Shown piece by piece: positions 11,679 to 24,100 of a stretch of DNA of 64,000 bases. The notes below the pieces were generated by a model that ran no database searches, had not been told where the DNA came from, and was given only the letters and a program-made list of their open reading frames with translations. Each line of letters begins with the position of its first letter. Within the stretch, counting starts at the first letter, position 1. Both the position numbers and the translations under genes were made by a program. The stretch spans positions 11,757,765 to 11,821,764 of the forward strand of contig JAYGXS010000006.1 of NCBI GenBank assembly GCA_036362985.1, read 5' to 3'. This DNA comes from Ligula intestinalis (Eukaryota; Platyhelminthes; Cestoda; Diphyllobothriidea; Diphyllobothriidae).

Positions 11679-14600
11679 CAAGTCTTTCAAGAATGGATGA
11701 CCTAATTAATTAAAATCTGGTATAAGGCCTTTTGCATAAAAATCATTTTTCCATAAGCCTGGCACTGCAGCTGAATGCTAAAATCTATTATCGAAGGCAG
11801 CATCACTTCCAAATACCTCATGCCTCAAAAGACCCTTCCATTGTGAGATACTTAAATGCCCACTATACCAGTCCGTTTTTCGTAGCGTTTTTGAGTGCGA
11901 TTTTTGAAGACCGTAGAATCGGACCAAAGCAGTTTCTTTCAGTCTGGCTATACGTCAGTCGAGTGTAGACGTCAAGCCTGTAAAATATGCGTAAGCATTT
12001 TGGGTGGTTTATTCCGAACGCAAACTTAGCTCAGTGATTCTCTCCTAATTGTTTTGCCTTCTGTGGATAGTCTTTCTTTTTCAATACGGCAGTGGAACTT
12101 CCCATGTCCCGGGGCACGAAAACGACGTCATTAGTGTTGGAATTAGGTTCCCATTGCACAAAATGGTCAGAATTTTGGCGTATTTCATATAGCTTTTGAT
12201 CCCTAAGCCTAAGTGACACGAGTTCGGATTCAGTTTGTCGGCTCTTCTGCCGCTTTTGCCTGACTGACGATTGACTGTACTGGTGCAGTCCTGCTAAGTG
12301 ACTCGGCAGCACGTCTGTTGAAATTGACTTAGTGCCGTAACGCTTGCAATCACCACCCAATCACTGAATGTGTGCCAGTATGTCATTAACTGGATAGGAA
12401 TGGGTTGGAACCTTGTTCTCTAGAACCCCATCTCCTATCTCTTTATGTTCAGGAATAAGATTCATCCATTTTTTACTGAAACAGTGTTGCCCCATCCCTG
12501 CCCCATTAAAGGAATTCATATCCCCCGCGGCTTCTCTTGTCCATTGTTTAATCAGAATTTTCGAAGCCATGAATTCTTGCTTTGAATTAGATAATAGTTT
12601 ATTGGTTTTTCAGGGTTGAAGTTCCTGTTGCAGGAATCGCATCTACTTCCTCTGACTTGCTTCACTGGACTAGCTCTTTCGATTGTATTGTCCGCTATAA
12701 TGCTCTGTCGGCACATTGAGTTGTGCCAGCTCTCAGACAGGCGCCATCGAAGCAAATCGCTCAGGTTAGCCGTTAACACGGAGTCCTGTGGAGACTTTTT
12801 CCAATACTATCATTTTGACCAATTGCCTAAAGTCTGCTGTCTACCAGCACATTAATTCACGTATTTGAGTAGGGAAAATGTACTGCTTAACTTGGTATAT
12901 ATTTGTTTTCATCGTAGCTTCTTTCGACGCTAACATTAGAATTCTTGTTCGAGTAGAAGTCAAAGCCTATTTCCAAGGCAGGTGCTCCTGTAACACCTGC
13001 GTAACCTGAGGCTGTAATTGCGAATATCCAACGCATGTATCAGACTATATCATCTCTGTGAATGCATTCGCTAGACGTTTATAACAGCCTACAAAATATC
13101 AGTCATAGATGCCCATGACTGTTCTTGCTAGAGTGGTGACCTTATTCTCAGGCATCCTCGGTTCAAAAGCAGTGCGGGCCCTACTAGATTGCAGCTTTTC
13201 GAAATTGTCCCCGAAACGAAAGCAGAACCATGTAACAAAGTGCCGGTTCAGTGGATGACCTTCACTGTACTAAAGGTACCTTTTTGTGAACGTCTGAAAA
13301 AGGCTAGGCGTTTGTCAAACATACATCAACGTCAGCGGGTTAAATCATGTATGCCACTGGATAAATCGTGTGATTTATGCGCGCGTTCTTATTCTCAAAC
13401 CGCAGTAAAAACGCCTGCCGAACACGCCTAAAGGTCGCAGGTTTACAGAGCTCAGCCTCCGAGAGATCGTTTGCACATTCGTACTTGTCGTTTTGAAAGA
13501 CTGGTATATAAAGAGGCGAGATGGTGCCGTTGAGCTGCCTTCTCGGAGGTGTTTGTGCCAGGTTAGAGTTTGTCTTAAAATTGTCATATGAAACGAAACT
13601 GCACCTTTTCTCATAAATGTCATGGTTTTTGTCTACTTGGGCTTTCTTTTTAAACACCTGCTTTTTCGTTGCACATTTTCACGTTAGAGAAAATAAATTT
13701 TCTGAGCATATAGTCGCCATTATGATAAATTATAGCTACCTTCGTAATCAACCTAGATAATTTAAGTTTAAAAACCTATTATCGATACTATTAATGTCCA
13801 ACAAACTTTTAAAGGTTACAAAAATAAGACGCACGATGGATGAAAGATCATTTTGTGCCATCAAGCTAAGCGTAATAAATATCTGAATGCATAAATAAGA
13901 CAAAGGCTCTTGGGACGATTTCGTTTCCAAAGAGATCTCAGGGGAATTAAAAGTCTTGAAAAAAAAGAATAGGAACATCAGCAAAAGAAAAGCTGGAGGT
14001 ATGCAAACTGCCCGTGTTCTAAATGATCGCTCAAATACTCATACTTAACTGAACCCTATCTGTGACTGTAACTTTACCTCTACACTTATCACCATTGTAG
14101 CCCTTTAGATAACACTAAGCCTATTCTCACTTACTTGTGATCCTCTTTTAGTGTCTAGCCATGCACTCCATGATAGCGTTAGTCAGCTTCTTCATTGGAT
14201 AACGTGTTTTGGAGGACAAGGAGAACCCAGAAATTTAGAGTGCATTCGGTTTTCTATTGGGAAGGGTATTCAATTCGTAAGCATATGTGCAACACAATTT
14301 GCGCAAATACATATTCGTCCCCGGTAATAATATTCTAAGGCATTCTAGCATCATTTTCTCAGAAAGCAATCACTCTCAAGAGACAACCGATTGCAGTAAG
14401 TCGTTGCAACCAATTGGGCGACATATTTCACCCTTATTGTCTCTGGGTAGTTCCCCGTGAAGTCTGAGTCATTTACGGTTTGCGACTTTTATCCTGTACT
14501 AACAAATGGCTCATACCATCTCTTGTGATATTTTGATAACCACACGAACGACTGTATTTCCAGCAAGTAGGTTTTAAGGGTAACCCCTGGCCGTATTACA

Positions 14601-14709
14601 ACAGGGTTTCATCTTGCTTCTTATATTTAACTTTCCACCCTGGAAGGCCTACAAGTTCAACACAGGCGTAATTTCCTAACGGACCCATATTCTCAACTTT
14701 TATTTGCAG
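11679..14709. other. upstream region of prominin-like gene; no gene recognised
   Basis: Apart from the minus-strand quasi-frame at 12031-12570, nothing was recognised. The 5' UTR exon(s) and promoter of prominin should lie here or further upstream but could not be located by eye. Confidence 0.4.
12031..12570 (-). pseudogene. unidentified quasi-open frame, weakly Myb/SANT-like
   Basis: From ATG at 12570 one frame runs 180 codons to 12031 with a single TGA (12361-12363). The first part reads GMGQHCFSKKWMNLIPEHKE, whose C-x-x-KKW-x-NL spacing resembles Myb/SANT-like domains of transposon origin; this is a weak resemblance. The second part is basic and Gln/Ser-rich. It could also be chance, since the region is otherwise non-coding. 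Confidence 0.2.
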
Positions 14710-14721
14710 TAATCGAAAGCC

Positions 14722-15144
14722 ATGATCATACCAACAGTCCTCGGCAGCGTGGCAGCAATCTTTGCCTCCATACTGCAATATCAGAATGGCGGTCTGCTCA
14801 ATGTGTTCATGAAGCCCGTACCGCCGACCGACGGTCAGAGTGAGATCTCCTTTGAACCCCAGCAAGACCCTACTGTAATCAGTACACATTTTGCAAACAT
14901 AGTGTGGGGCAAGTTGTCGGAGTCAGACCTGGCCGTGTTGGCAGCGTTGCCCGAGAACGTGGGAGGAGGTGATAAAGCGGTTGCAGAAGCCATTGCGAAT
15001 CCAAACCTTGAGGGTCAAATTATCATCACATTCATCGTGTGCTTGGTCTTGGCGTCACTGGGTCTTCTGGTCATCTTCATTTTCTCCTTTTTATATTGCT
15101 GCTGCTGCTCATCTGGTTGCCACGGCGACGACGATGGCGAAAAA
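14722..15144 (+). CDS. prominin-like coding exon 1 (N-terminus, TM1, Cys cluster)
   Basis: Acceptor tttatttgcag ends at 14709, donor GTGAGT starts at 15145. It encodes 141 codons and ends in phase 0. It holds the short extracellular N-terminus with a GG-containing segment near residue 23 that resembles the start of the prominin homology region, then TM1 and CCCC. An in-frame TAA sits between acceptor and ATG, so this is probably the first coding exon. Confidence 0.8.
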
Positions 15145-18100
15145 GTGAGTTAAGTAATTTGACGTGAAAAGTGCCGCCTAAGTGGGCATGACATTTTGAG
15201 GCATCCGAATGTCTGTTAGGCACTAATCACAGCGTAAAATTCACAAGCTGCCGAAAAGGGAGGGACATTTAACTTATGTACAAGTACAAGGTAAAAGGTA
15301 CAAGTTAAGAGCCCAGACAAGTGCCATGCCAGTATTCTGCCGCTGCTTACCAAGAGTTTGGCTTATCAGTGGGTTTCCAGAATTTCTTAAGTAGATTCTG
15401 ATTTATATGTCAATTTTTATATTTAAGTTTTGTGTTTACCTTTGATTTTTGAACTGGATCAATATTTTATAGCTTTTAAGGTAAAGATTGATGGGTAAAT
15501 CCCTGCTGGATAATCGCAAAATGCTAACAACCTATCCTAAGACAGACTTAGAAAACATAACATGAAACATTTTCAAATAACTCATCTTCTATCCACCTAC
15601 GTTTATAAAGTATCGGAAAGTGGCGAAACACCTAAACGTAATATTTTCTTCGACAACAAAAAGTCTACGTGTTATTCCTATCGTTGCAATCAATTGGAAT
15701 GAACAGTGGGGATAAGGGGATGGACTAACCCTTGGCGTTTTAGTGGTTTTTCAGCTATATTACTTAACCGTAGGCATTTAAATGGTTAAAACAGCTGTCT
15801 ACTAACCGACAGGTTGCTTTTTCTAGCCTAAGGTACATGGGAATCTGCAGTCATGTATGGATGATTGAATACCACTATCAAGTCAGAAATTGTCGTTCTA
15901 GTCATTACTGTGCATGTCAGTAATTTTCCTCTGACCGTGATAATAATTAATACATATTTCGTGAATGCATATATTTTTCTAAGTATTATAAGATAAGAGA
16001 AGGAGAGAGATATGCTTTATTGTGAAAATATCATTCAAAAATTTTCAGCAGAAACGTCCTCGCTGCACAAGGAATAAAAAAATGCACTAACCCACAAGGA
16101 CTGAAAATCAAAAGCAATCAATAATCACCAGTGCCTGCAATTGTTGACATCATGGATAAATATCCTTGGGATATTCATCAAAAATAGGCATAATTTTCGC
16201 GCCCTGATGACCTCATTGTATTTCAGATAAACAAGGAGAAGTAAAATTGGTTTATAATTGGCGAATAAGCAAACCAACATATATACACAGACAAAGAAAA
16301 ATTTGCATGCAAATGGCGAGAAGAAAAATAAGTGGCTCAATTTGAAAGGCCCGCTTGACAGAATTTGCGAAAATTGAGCTACGCTGAGCACCGCTATAAT
16401 CATATGCAATAAGATATAACGGAGCAACATCAATTTATGTAACCGAAATGGCCCACAAAGCTACACAAAATTTCATTCCATATTAATGGACTTTGAATAT
16501 ACTGGTCAACACCAAGTTCAAAAATTAATATTAAGGATATAAGCTTTCAAAAATTTCAAATCTGCAAGCACACAAGGAAGACTGGGGGACCAACTCTAGA
16601 ACCGGAATCCCCAGGCAGCGGCAGAATGCCGGTGAAACACTTGTCTGGGCTCCTAGCTTTCACTATGCTAACGAGACACCTACGCTTCTGTTGGCAGCTT
16701 GTTAATATTACGCAACTATTCCACAATGGCTGATGGACTTCCTCAAAATATTTTTGATTAGATTTTGGCTTTTGTCAAAAGGTTTTGAATATACTGATCT
16801 GAATCATGTTCGAAATTTAAGTTCTTAGGAAATTAAAAAAGCGGAAAGAGCAGAACTGATGTACAACTCAGAAAGTTCACGGGAGATGTAGGGAAGCTCA
16901 CTTGTCAGCCGGATCCTTCGCAGCTATGCCAAGCAGTGGCAGCATACCACCAAACCCTTGTCTTAACTGTTTGCTAGCACCTGTGCTATCAGTAGGTGAA
17001 TAAATAGATAAACTGTGGGAAAAAATGTAATCACCTGATGTTTAAAAGACTTACGCGGATTCTTTGTCAGAAATGTCAGCACAAATAAAAGCAGAAAGGT
17101 AAGTTGTGTTTAAGAATTTTCTGAAGCCACGGTCAACGAATTACTTGTCGATTAGATGTGGATTAGAGCCGTTTCTTAGCTATTTTCTTATGATCTAGTT
17201 AATGTTTGAACCGGAAGCAAAAATATGTATTTGAAAGTTTGGCCAAAGTTTAATTTTCTTACATGGACGTTCATGGTCATTCAAAAACAATGCGCTTTGC
17301 ATAACCCATTTTAAGCTCGGTATTTAAATTGTATGTTTTTGCAAGATAGGGAACTCGACAGCAGACCGGGAACGATATAATCTCGTTTGCTTTCTGTCTT
17401 TCTATCTGCAGAGTATTTAAAACTGTTCAATGTTAATAACAGTTAGTAACTGGTGAGCTGTTTGCCATGTTTAGACCAGTAACTAAGTAGTTGTTTTTTC
17501 ATACATTTTTTATTCATTAACTGACTGGTTATGCCTGAGACCGCATTATGTCATTTAAACTAGCTGGATGATACATCTGACGTAGAGACCGTTCAGTCGA
17601 CTTTTTTCATTAGCAAAACCATCTATTGACCCTCTTCCTCACTTAATTACTAAATTTGAAAATAGTAATGCAAAATTTTAATGGATCCATAAAATTTCAT
17701 GAGTGCTCGTCAGTTGCATCCATTCAGTGCGTTAAAGGTTCATGAACGAGAAAATTACGAAATTGAGTTTGTACAGAAATGTCATAGGTCATAATCACTA
17801 AGGCTAATAAGGGCTAATTAGTAAAGAAGGAAAGTTAAACGAGGTGGGGGGGGATCAGGGAAATTGGGTTGCGGGAATAAAGGGGGGCAGGGGAATGCGC
17901 AAATCTGGGGGCCTGTAGTTACCAAGGCAAGGCCAGGTTAACCACATGCTCCAACTCTTTGCATAGGTCCGGTTTAAAGCGTCAAATTACTAAATTGTTT
18001 ATTTAGAGCAATCGGGCAGTAGATATCAATCATTGAGAATGTTAGAGTTAAAGGCAATAGTTGTTTAAGCAATGTGGATAGGCTGAAGCAGAGTTCAACC

Positions 18101-21100
18101 TTGATCAAAGAAGTGGGTTGTTTTTGTTGCAAAGCACTCTTGAAAGCAGCGCGTGCTTAATTTCAAGTGGTCTAGCATGTGAACTTTCGAAATTATTCCG
18201 TCATACCATTTTCTCGATTTCAATTTTAATTTACTTAACTTGGACTTCATCTCGGTGCTTGAAGGCAGGGAGCCCATGTGATCGACTTTCCTCAGTGTGT
18301 TAGGCGTGACTCGTGCTACGCCAGTGGAGGAAGGTCGCGAATTGGTTGGTTTTCATCTCATGATTCAGGCTACAGTGACGACGTCATCCTGTCGACCGCA
18401 TTTAAGATGCGATCACACAGAATGGCGTAGGCTGCGTTTGTTCTTGTCTGATATGCGGCACGTCAGACCAGTAACCAAACCCATGACCATCACAGTGACC
18501 TTGTGAGTGGAACCAAGGCAGTGCGGTTGCGTAACGATAAACGCGTTTAGTAGTGCTAAAAGTGTATAAGCAGATTCACATGCATTCGGATGACCTTCTC
18601 TAGACATCCACCAAGTTTAGGACGAATAAGCCTAAAAAAAGTTTGAGAATACGGTCTTATTGTATTTGCCTTCCTTGAGTACACACAACTATTTGTTGAT
18701 CGTTACTTGCGGCAGCATTTCCAAATCGGCTTACTCCAGGATGCTCATACATGCAGCCGATTGCTGAATCAGCACTGTAAGACTGATTAACATAAAGTGC
18801 AGTCCAATAACTGTCAGGAGGCTGGCTACTAGATTGTCAGTATTTCAGCAACTTCCATGACGCATACTTTCAAAATGCCTATATAAACCGCGGATGATAG
18901 GGTGGATGACAATAATGCAAGCAAAAGAGAGGTTATATGTCCTCATTCTATGAGCTTTCGCTCTTCGGTTGCTACAGCAGCCTAAAGAATTGATCAAACC
19001 GTTTAAAAAATTTCCTTTTACTTATCGTAGCACGCTTGAAAGTCAAAGTAGCATGACATGTGAAAGCAGGTTTTTGCATGGGCTAGCTTTAGATGGGCAA
19101 GCCTTCAAACAATTGCATTAATTACATTCTGGAAGGATAACATAGCATGCTTTGCAAGTTTTTTTTCACCAATTGTCAATTCTCCTGTGAATATGCTCCT
19201 AATTCATAAAAAAATTGGAATTTTTTATTAACACGTGGGTGTTAATTGCAATGCTGACTCAGAAAACATAAGAAATTCAGTTGCATGCTGTTAGGTCAGA
19301 AATGTTTGCAGTTGCGAAAGCATTTTCGAGGTTTCGGGAGTTGTTTTAGTGCCCCTACAGCATAGATCAAAATTCTCAGTACTCGCGCTTGTGAGAGCCG
19401 GTAATAAAACCACAAGAACTTAGAAAAGTGATTGTGGAAATTTGGATCATCTCTTTAAGCTAGATGATATGGCTTGGGAGTGAGTTCGAAATATGTCAAA
19501 TACAAGGGTCTCAGTCGGAAGTTGGGGACCTAATTTTGAGACCCATTGCTGGAGTAAAAATCTCCTGACAACTGTTAACTGAACTTGCTTGTTTAGCGTA
19601 TAATCTTAATCTTCCGTTCGCGTTTCATGAATATCGGCAAACTGGACATCCGTTTATCCCTATTAAATGCATTAGGTTTTAACACATCATATCGCAATGT
19701 CAATATACATTGGCTTTCACAGTGAACAGTATGGCGTGTATTACAGGACAAATGCCACAAATTGCGAAAGACTGGTAGTCGCTCACAACCCGGCAAAGTC
19801 TAATTTCACAGTCTAATTTCAAATATTTTTAGTCACATCAGGATGCTGGCTTTTTAATGAACTCCTTGCTGACCACTTATAAAATGCAAATGCTTTAAAA
19901 ATGGCTACTTAAATAGCAACCATTTTATGACTGATTTTGACTGCCTGTATAAATTCAAATCTATATAATATAAAAAATGCACTAAAATACTATTTTCTGT
20001 ACTCATTTGGTAGTAACTTGTGTCTTTGACTTTCCATCTTGAACGAAGGTATCTTTTTGGTTTATTTAAAAATTTCTAGATTGCTGCATAAGTTTGAAAT
20101 TAGTCGACTGCCTCACCTGAATTGAAGGGTTCCAAACCGCATGTTGTGTTAATTCTGTGTAAGAAAGTATACGTTTAGGGAAAAGATGTATATTTCTAAT
20201 AAGATTTTGCAAAAGATATTGAATATATTCTAGGTAGCATAAGTAAATTGACGAGAACAATGTATTGTGGATGAACACATCACAGTAGCAAAAAAATTCC
20301 ATGCTTGGAATTTATTCCAGAACCGAATGATACCTTTTTTTCTTCAATAAATTTAAGGCAAGCATAATTTCCTACCAAACGAGAACAAGAAAAAATTAAT
20401 TAAGTGCACGTTTTCTATGAAATAAATTTGAATTTAAAGAGGTAGTAAAGTAGTCATTCTTTACAAAATCTGCTTTCTTAAGCGGTCCGAAAGGAGCTTA
20501 TCACAGCACTGGCATCGAGGTGAGACTGAGAAGCCTTGAGATTAGACTGCACAATAATCAATATTGCAATCACACTTAATGTTGCCTTCCGAGTGATTAC
20601 TTTTCTTTCGCAAATTGCAGCATTTTGCATAAAGTACTCGCCATACTATACGCTCTGCTTATATTTAGATGCTGGAGCGCTAAAGTCATTTGAAAGACCT
20701 ATTTCAATAATAAAACTCAGTTAATACTTTTTTTAAATTTGCATGGAGCCCTATTGGTTTGATTTTCTTGTGGCAATGCAGCGCTACTCAACATACTGAT
20801 TTAAAGGGACCCAGAAAACATTAAAATAATGTTTTTATTTTTTCAATCAAGAACGCGAGCATCAAGGATCAAAATTTCATCTGCTGTACCCTGCATCTTT
20901 TCGTATTCATTATTACCACCGTGCTACTGATTGGTCTGGCTGTCTGCATCGGTTACTACTTTGGAGCGGCAAAAATCCTCAGTGAAACCATGGTCGATTC
21001 TCAAGTTAGTGATGAAGAGGTGGCTGTTTGGCTGGCGGGCAACTCTACGAGCTTTTCCGTCGGCCGTATAATGCGATTTTGTGTGTCTCATATTGTGAAG

Positions 21101-24100
21101 TTCGGCGACTCATCCATTGCGTCGGCGAAGACAAATATAAATACGACAGTGACCACCCTGAAGGATGCGCTTGTAAAAGTATGCTGAATACGTTACTCTC
21201 AGTCTTGTTTTCCCTGCGCAATGTTTTTTTAAAAATAATTATAGCGTTCTTACTTGGCTTCAACTGGATCCACTCTTAAATTTTAAAATGGTAAACTGTT
21301 CGATTAAATAGCATTAAAGAGCAAGTCTTTCCATTTATCGAAATTAAGACCTTCTCATTTATTTCAGTTACTTGTCTATTTCCGGCAAATTAATAATAAT
21401 ATTTTAGAGGAGATCCTTGATAACTCCAGTAATTGCCTACGTTAAAGTAAATATATGTATATATTTCTCTCAGGCAAAATCATCCTTTCACAAACATCAG
21501 TTACCATCCCCATGTGTAGTGAGGTCTCTGATATCTCCGCTAATACGCTATGTTGTTTTGTTTGCATTGCAAAATTTAATGCGGAAAAGGATATTACAGA
21601 AGTCTTGCACTCAAAAATTGTTCATTGTTCGTTCAAAATATCCTTTGAAACCTGTGTCTAAAATACCAACCAACTTAACCACTGCTACGCAGATAAAGTA
21701 AGTATTTTTATCGTCATTAATATTGCAGCCTAAAACTGCATTTGCGTCAAAGAGCATTTTCGTTTATACTATTGATTTCCTTTGATTTTGGAAATTCAAG
21801 TATATTATTTGCCTGAACTTTCGGGTCTCTGGCCTTCAGTTGCGATTTGTTACGTCAGTTGTAGGATGCACAGCAAAACATACATAATTAACATTAAATT
21901 TCAGATAACTTAACAAATTTTTTAATTTCATGTTGCTATAAGCCATCAAGCTTTCGGCACCTGTGCATATAACGAATAATTTCGCTCTTCCATGAAAATT
22001 CTTTTTGTTTTTAATGAATTTATAACGATTTCTTATCCTGCAACCAAGGTTTATTATAATGTTATGTGAATTATCTTTCTTAACAAGTAAAGTGACGGTC
22101 ATTTCATCTCAAATTTTAAAATCAACTCGATAGCAACTATCACCATACGGCGCAAAAGTTATTTGTCTATCTTCGATTTCAATTTTTCAATGCATCTGCT
22201 GATGATTAATTAAAAATGTTTAACTTCATAATGCGCATTATTTTGCTAACAATGCTAAGATTAAATGAGAGCTCGAGCGGCTATGCGGGGCTATTTAACC
22301 TGACTAAACTGACTATAAATAGGCACCTTTATCCACGATAAACAACGTGAAAACAACATTATCCCAATGCTTCTACAGCAATTTTGTCAGTGAGTGCTTA
22401 TTTGAATTTAAATCGGTTTTTCTTTCTGAGCGTCAACAGTGAGGCTTCTCCTCACAGCCTGCAGAAAACTTTCATATTCAGCACAAATGAAGTATGTGCA
22501 AGCATTTTTGACTGATTTTTATTTAACTATAATTTTTGCTCCAACTCTACACAAGGTATTGATTCTAAAAATTCTTTTATTGAAGGAAACATTACCGGCG
22601 GAGATTTCAACGCTAGTGGTAGCAGTGTTGACTCAATTCGAAGTGGACAAAATCGAGAAAGCTGTGAATGACATGGCTTATGTGGTCTACAATGCTGCTA
22701 CAAACTCGAGGTACATATCGGACAATAATCCTTCCAAACTTACACCGATTACTGCGAAATCCCAAGAATTGGAGCGCATCTTAACTTCTATCAAAACTCA
22801 ATGTGCCATTTCACATGCAGAGGTAAATTTCCATTTCCTGTAGAAAATGACTGGCTAACTCGATTTTGTTTTGCGCTTCCTGGCTAAAACTTCCCATAAC
22901 CCGTCTGACAACCTCTGCTGCTACAATTATTTTGTTGATAAAAACAAGTATGAAGCATAAAGGGTATCGCTAATTACTTTTCCCCAACTTACTTCCTGCC
23001 ATTTCATATAAGGAAGCTTTTCTTGATTAAATAATCATCATGCCACAAAAGGCTATCCAGAATCTTTTTAAGCAATGCATGGGTGCAATGCCTACATATA
23101 TTTTAAGATAATCTAATAATTTAATGCCAACCTCGAAACTTATCTACTTCTCCTGCGCTTTTAAAATTCCTTCATGAAAAAGCGTGTTACTGCACTTTTT
23201 TCGATTATACACACAGGTTGTATCAGAATGACACAAAAACCTAAAATTCTGATATCTTGGAACAAGCAAATTCCGTTTGCAAAGTTTTACTATGCATTAT
23301 TCTTACGGTTGTAGTTATTCGTGGCAGTAAACATCATGCGATTAATCAGTTAAAACTGTCTTCGAAGAATATAGTTCGTCAAAAGGTTGCAACTTTCTTT
23401 GAATTTGCAGAGGTGAACTGAAAACGCCGTTCATATTTTCAAGCAGCCTATCTTGTCTTTAACAAATTCAGGGAGTTTGATACATTTGCAGCAAATGTAT
23501 TATTCAAATATCTGTTTTTGCCTTTATCATTTTAGGTCGATGCTGTTAAACACGAGTTTCTTGTAACAGAGGTAAAGACAGTTCCACCGACTGTGACGGC
23601 AACGCTACAAAAAGCAGACCAACAACTAGGAGATATTAAAGCTAAGCTAAATAGCGTTAAGCAGAAGTTAAACGATATGCAGGATGTTGTGTTGGGTCAA
23701 TTGAACGATAAACTGAACTTCACAGAAATTCTGGACGGCATGAACAAGCTCATAGGAAGCCTGGAACAACAGTTTAACGAATTCTCTGTACAGATGGACA
23801 ACATGACCACACAGGTCTCTGGTTATCTGGGACAATACTCCGGATCTGTAAATGCTGGCCTCTATGCCCTAGGTTTGCCTTGCATTCTGGCTGGTATTCT
23901 ATTTCTCGTCTTCCTCGTTCTCTTCCTGCTCGAGGCTATTCAGCGTCATCAGTTCTCTATCATGGGAGAGTCCGCATCAGAGGGTATTTTTACTTTATTT
24001 CAAAAATGCTGGATACCGTATTTTGTAGCATTTAGTCATTAATGGCTCTAGGTCACGTTTGCATATATCTTGACTATCTGTACATAGGGAGAGGAATAGC

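Noticed and set aside
21474..21697. Possible extra prominin exon between coding exons 2 and 3 (acceptor tttctctcag, donor GTAAGT).
   Set aside because: Its 224-base length would break the reading frame, its translation in any frame does not resemble prominin, and exons 2 and 3 join in phase without it.
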